64,000 nucleotides of DNA from Rhodovastum sp963804495. GTDB lineage: Bacteria > Pseudomonadota > Alphaproteobacteria > Acetobacterales > Acetobacteraceae. Positions 59,057-64,000 of the stretch are shown piece after piece (within the stretch, counting starts at the first letter, position 1; the number at the start of each line of letters is the position of its first letter). A program made the translations under genes and the position numbers. The notes beneath the pieces are model-generated. The model worked only from the letters and a program-made list of their open reading frames with translations. It was not told where the DNA came from and did no database searches. Where the stretch lies: positions 124,001-188,000 of the forward strand of contig CAWDQN010000010.1 in the NCBI GenBank assembly GCA_963804495.1. The letters are read 5' to 3'.

Positions 59057-59091
59057 TAAGGAAGGCCAGGGCAGAGCCCTGGCCTTCCTTA
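59057..59091. terminator. Long hairpin after rpsD, repeat family copy C
   Basis: A 16-base perfect stem (TAAGGAAGGCCAGGGC and its complement) with AGA loop, two bases beyond the rpsD stop. Belongs to the CCAGGGC-AGA-GCCCTGG repeat family. It lacks a T-run on the minus strand, so it may act as an mRNA-stabilising or pausing structure as much as a terminator. Confidence 0.7.
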
Positions 59092-59093
59092 AC

Positions 59094-59711
59094 TTATCGC
59101 GAGTAAAACTCGACCACCAGGTTCGGCTCCATCTGCACCGGATACGGCACATCAGACAGCTTCGGCGCGCGGGCAAAGCGGCCCTTCATAGCGCGGTGGT
59201 CCACTTCCAGATACTCGGGTACGTCGCGCTCGTTGCTCTGCGCCGCGTCCAGCACCGCCGCCAGCTGCTTGGACTTCTCGCGCACCTCGATGGTGTCGCC
59301 GTCCTTCACCGAATAGCTGGGGATGTTCAGCCGGCGGCCATTGACCAGCACATGGCCGTGGTTGACGAACTGGCGGGCGGCGAACGGGGTGATGGCGAAC
59401 TTCATGCGGTAGATCACCGCATCCAGCCGGCGCTCCAGCAGCTCGATCAGGTTCTCCGAGGTGTCGCCCTTGCGCCGCACCGCCTCGAAGTAATACTTCC
59501 GGAACTGCTTCTCGCCGATGTTGCCGTAATAGCCCTTCAGCTTCTGCTTGGCCATCAGCTGGACGCCGAAGTCGGTGGGCTTGCCTTTGCGGCGCTGGCC
59601 GTGCTGGCCGGGCCCGTAGTCCCGCTTGGCGATCGGGGACTTCGGCCGTCCCCACAAATTCACGCCCAGGCGGCGGTTGATCTTGTACTTGCTCTCGACG
59701 CGCTTCGTCAT
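59094..59711 (-). CDS. rpsD: 30S ribosomal protein S4
   Basis: 205 residues from ATG 59711. MTKRVESKYKINRRLG, then the S4 RNA-binding domain (RRLDAVIYRMKFAITPFAARQFVNHGHVLVNGRRLNIPSY). Primary rRNA-binding protein of the small subunit. It is alone, outside the large ribosomal clusters, as usual in alphaproteobacteria. Full length and unbroken. Confidence 0.98.
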   Translation of the reverse strand: MTKRVESKYKINRRLGVNLWGRPKSPIAKRDYGPGQHGQRRKGKPTDFGVQLMAKQKLKGYYGNIGEKQFRKYYFEAVRRKGDTSENLIELLERRLDAVIYRMKFAITPFAARQFVNHGHVLVNGRRLNIPSYSVKDGDTIEVREKSKQLAAVLDAAQSNERDVPEYLEVDHRAMKGRFARAPKLSDVPYPVQMEPNLVVEFYSR

Positions 59712-59918
59712 TGCGCGCTGACCTTTCTTCGCGGCGCCGCTCGCCCATGGCATTGATCGCCTGGACGTGGACGGCTTGTTGCACCGGTAGGCCTTTCGCC
59801 ACATGCGAAAGACGGGCGCGGAGCCCGAGGCTCCGTCCACGTTCCCGGCAGGAGGGGCGGCGTATAGGCGTCGGCCCCTGGCTTGTCAAAGCCAGGCGCC
59901 CCGGCTACGCACGCAGCC

Positions 59919-60128
59919 ATGGTCAATCGTGGCGATATCGTGATGCTGGGCATCACCGCAGGTGTGTTCGGCTGTCTGATCGGCGGCGTCATGCTGTTTG
60001 CCGGCATGGAGCTGATCGCCGGCGGCGCCCATATCGGCTTCCTGCTGTTGGTGCCGGCCGCCCCGGTTGGGGCCAGCGTCGGCTGGTTCCTGGGGCGCCG
60101 CCTGGCAGCACAACTGCCGCCCGGCTGA
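59919..60128 (+). CDS. Small protein with two membrane segments
   Basis: 69 residues from ATG 59919: hydrophobic helices at about 8-30 (VMLGITAGVFGCLIGGVMLFAG) and 37-58 (HIGFLLLVPAAPVGASVGWFLG), then LGRRLAAQLPPG. No family recognised. Sits just upstream of rpsD on the other strand; no obvious ribosome-binding site. Confidence 0.5.
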   Translation: MVNRGDIVMLGITAGVFGCLIGGVMLFAGMELIAGGAHIGFLLLVPAAPVGASVGWFLGRRLAAQLPPG

Positions 60129-60149
60129 TCACCCCGGCGGTGGCACCCA

Positions 60150-60358
60150 TCAGGCGGCACGGATATCGGCGATGAACCTCCGACCGAGCCGCGAAAGGTT
60201 TCGGACTGCCGGGCCAACCCCTCGGCGGCCCCGAGCACCTGGGTTGCCCCCGCCCCCGCTTCAACCGACATGCGGGTGAGCGTCGCCACCGAATCCGATA
60301 CGTGCGCGGTGTGGTGCGCCGCATCGGCGGCACCGCGCGAAATCTCGCCCACCGCCGC
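60150..60358 (-). pseudogene. Remnant of a methyl-accepting chemotaxis protein C-terminus
   Basis: The minus strand reads VGEISRGAADAAHHTAHVSD, then ATQVLGAAEGLARQSETFRGSV, then after one base is supplied FIADIRAA and a stop at 60150-60152. This is the closing pattern of chemoreceptor signalling domains. A stop (TAA at 60361-60359) lies directly upstream and no receptor body exists, so about 68 codons of a lost gene remain. Confidence 0.6.
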
Positions 60359-60526
60359 TTAAGTCCGCATGAAAAGGCGGGGTCTGCCCTTGCCGGCGCC
60401 CCGCGCGCATCGGTGATGCCCTTGAGGCGGGTTGGATCATTTACCATGTGACCAGGCGGGAGCAGCGTCGCCGTCGCCTCGGAAGGGGCGGGGACGCCAG
60501 GTCGCCTGAGACAGGGACATACGGAT

Positions 60527-63110
<2,584 letters not shown>

Positions 63111-63113
63111 ATC

Positions 63114-64000
63114 TTAACTGGCAGGGTCAAGGGGCCATTCGGCCCCTTGCGGGTCCAGGGCAGAGCCCTGGTCTTCCTTTTTGCCTGTCTTGCGGTTCTT
63201 CTCGTCCGCCCCGGCGCGAAGCCGGTCGGACAGCGCCATGAGTTCCAGCATGGCGCGCCGCGCCGCCGCAGGGGTCGTGCTGTGTCCGCCCACCAGCCCG
63301 GCCAGCGCTTCCAATGGCCCGCGCATCGCCTCGCCGGCGCGGGCCATGGCCTGCCGGTTGGCATTGCCTGCCGCCACCGCCGCCTCGCGTTCCCACAGCA
63401 GTTCCTGTTGCAGGCGCTTCTGGTCGTCGATGTCCACCCGCAGGGCCACCCGGAGCCCGCCGGGCGTCCAGCGCACCCGGACCAGGAACCAGCGGCCGCG
63501 GCGGCGATCGAAATGTTCGCGCGGCTCCACCGGGCGGCGCTGCATCGCGGCGATCCGCTGGGCGATGAAGGAGTCGAGCTGACCGTCCGGCACCGGTGCC
63601 ATGCCGCGGCCGGCCTTCAGCGACATCGCCACGATCTCGGCATAGGGACGCCCTGCCAGGTCGGCGTCGTCGGGCAGGTGGGGGAAAAATTCGTGGTAGG
63701 TGCGATTGGCGAATGCGTAGCGCAGCTCGCTGTCATACACGACGACGGTGCCGTCCACCGCGTCCAGCGTCTCGCGCAGGGCGGTGTTCTCGCGCCGCAG
63801 CGCTTCGGCCGCCGCCTGTTCGGTGGAGCAGCGGCGGAACAGGTAGGCCACGCGGCGACCGCGCAGCGGGATGCGGCGCATCTCGGCCCGACCAGCGGCC
63901 TGTGATTGCAGATCGGGCAGCGCCGTGCCGGGCGCCAGCGCCGCGGGCGTCATGCCCAGCAATTTCGCGATCCCGTCGCTGCTGGCCAGCACGACGCCGG
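63114..64000 (-). CDS. PAS-domain sensor/histidine-kinase-like protein, N-terminus off the right edge
   Basis: About 295 residues visible. A PAS domain (LRETLDAVDGTVVVYDSELRYAFANRTYHEFFPHL) is preceded by a helix (STEQAAAEALRRENTALRE) and the end of another sensor segment (VVLASSDGIAKLLGMTPAAL). After the PAS, ALRVDIDDQKRLQQELLWEREAA leads to a degenerate dimerisation-like helix (MARAGEAMRGPLEALAGLVGG) without a conserved phospho-His and without an ATPase domain. The last 20 residues (DQGSALDPQGAEWPLDPAS) come from the palindromic repeat. The frame is open at the edge, so the true start lies beyond. Confidence 0.7.
   Translation of the reverse strand, partial: GVVLASSDGIAKLLGMTPAALAPGTALPDLQSQAAGRAEMRRIPLRGRRVAYLFRRCSTEQAAAEALRRENTALRETLDAVDGTVVVYDSELRYAFANRTYHEFFPHLPDDADLAGRPYAEIVAMSLKAGRGMAPVPDGQLDSFIAQRIAAMQRRPVEPREHFDRRRGRWFLVRVRWTPGGLRVALRVDIDDQKRLQQELLWEREAAVAAGNANRQAMARAGEAMRGPLEALAGLVGGHSTTPAAARRAMLELMALSDRLRAGADEKNRKTGKKEDQGSALDPQGAEWPLDPAS
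63129..63180. terminator. Two hairpins of the palindromic repeat family (copy D) after clpB
   Basis: AAGGGGCC-ATTC-GGCCCCTT (63129-63148) and CCAGGGC-AGA-GCCCTGG (63155-63171), then TCTTCCTTTTT. Works as an intrinsic terminator for clpB and also encodes the C-terminal tail of the convergent PAS protein. Confidence 0.8.

Overview
The window is high-GC DNA with short intergenic gaps, many GTG starts and frequent ATGA/GTGA stop-start overlaps. The gene set (suf operon led by an Rrf2 regulator, minCDE, gcdH, rpsD, clpB) points to an alphaproteobacterium, most likely an Acetobacteraceae/Rhodospirillales relative. This is inferred from gene content and codon style, not from a database search. No tRNA, rRNA, complete insertion sequence or CRISPR array was seen.

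Layout. (1) 1-7601, minus: part of a type VI secretion (T6SS) operon, read tagH/fha-tssJ-tssK-tssL-tssM, with tssM cut by the left edge. A glucosaminidase gene leaves divergently from overlapping promoters at about 7.65 kb. (2) 8.65-19.99 kb, plus: a tight two-partner secretion locus, tpsB-tpsA-(TPR-CHAT peptidase lipoprotein)-(membrane Ser/Thr kinase). It meets a minus-strand pair, an OmpA-like protein and a membrane HExxH protein. This is the most unusual group here: a surface exoprotein encoded with a predicted extracytoplasmic caspase-like peptidase and a transmembrane kinase, next to an FHA-containing T6SS. (3) 22.3-27.2 kb: transglutaminase-like protein, two small secreted Thr/Ser-rich proteins, ArsR regulator, and a PDC-PAS-GGDEF-EAL gene with a frameshift. 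(4) 28.0-29.9 kb: minC-minD-minE. (5) 29.9-31.2 kb: a long, partly AT-rich gap, then an orphan RTX-type secreted protein. (6) 32.9-35.7 kb: NUDIX hydrolase, SDR oxidoreductase, DUF4349-type lipoprotein. (7) 35.9-42.4 kb: complete Fe-S assembly operon rrf2-sufB-sufC-sufD-sufS-sufU-sufT-sufA. (8) 42.4-47.6 kb: RlmD/TrmA-type methyltransferase, glutaryl-CoA dehydrogenase, DEAD-box helicase, alpha/beta hydrolase. (9) 47.7-55.4 kb: small secreted protein, GH15-type glucanase, and a convergent dedicated chaperone operon (TPR protein, J-protein, GrpE-like, Hsp70, zinc-ribbon protein). (10) 55.8-64 kb: acyl-CoA synthetase, peptide-type binding protein, rpsD, a remnant of a chemoreceptor, clpB, and a PAS sensor protein running off the right edge.

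Two genome-wide patterns cross these regions. First, a family of dispersed palindromic repeats (core CCAGGGCTCTGCCCTGG plus a second AAGGGGCC/GGCCCCTT stem) sits at gene ends and in several cases supplies the C-terminal codons of the neighbouring protein. Second, six conserved genes (GGDEF-EAL, sufD, gcdH, DEAD-box helicase, alpha/beta hydrolase, clpB) carry seven frameshifts, all of one surplus base, and four of the seven fall on CGGT(A/G)C. Sequencing or assembly error is the leading explanation; a recoding signal is the alternative.
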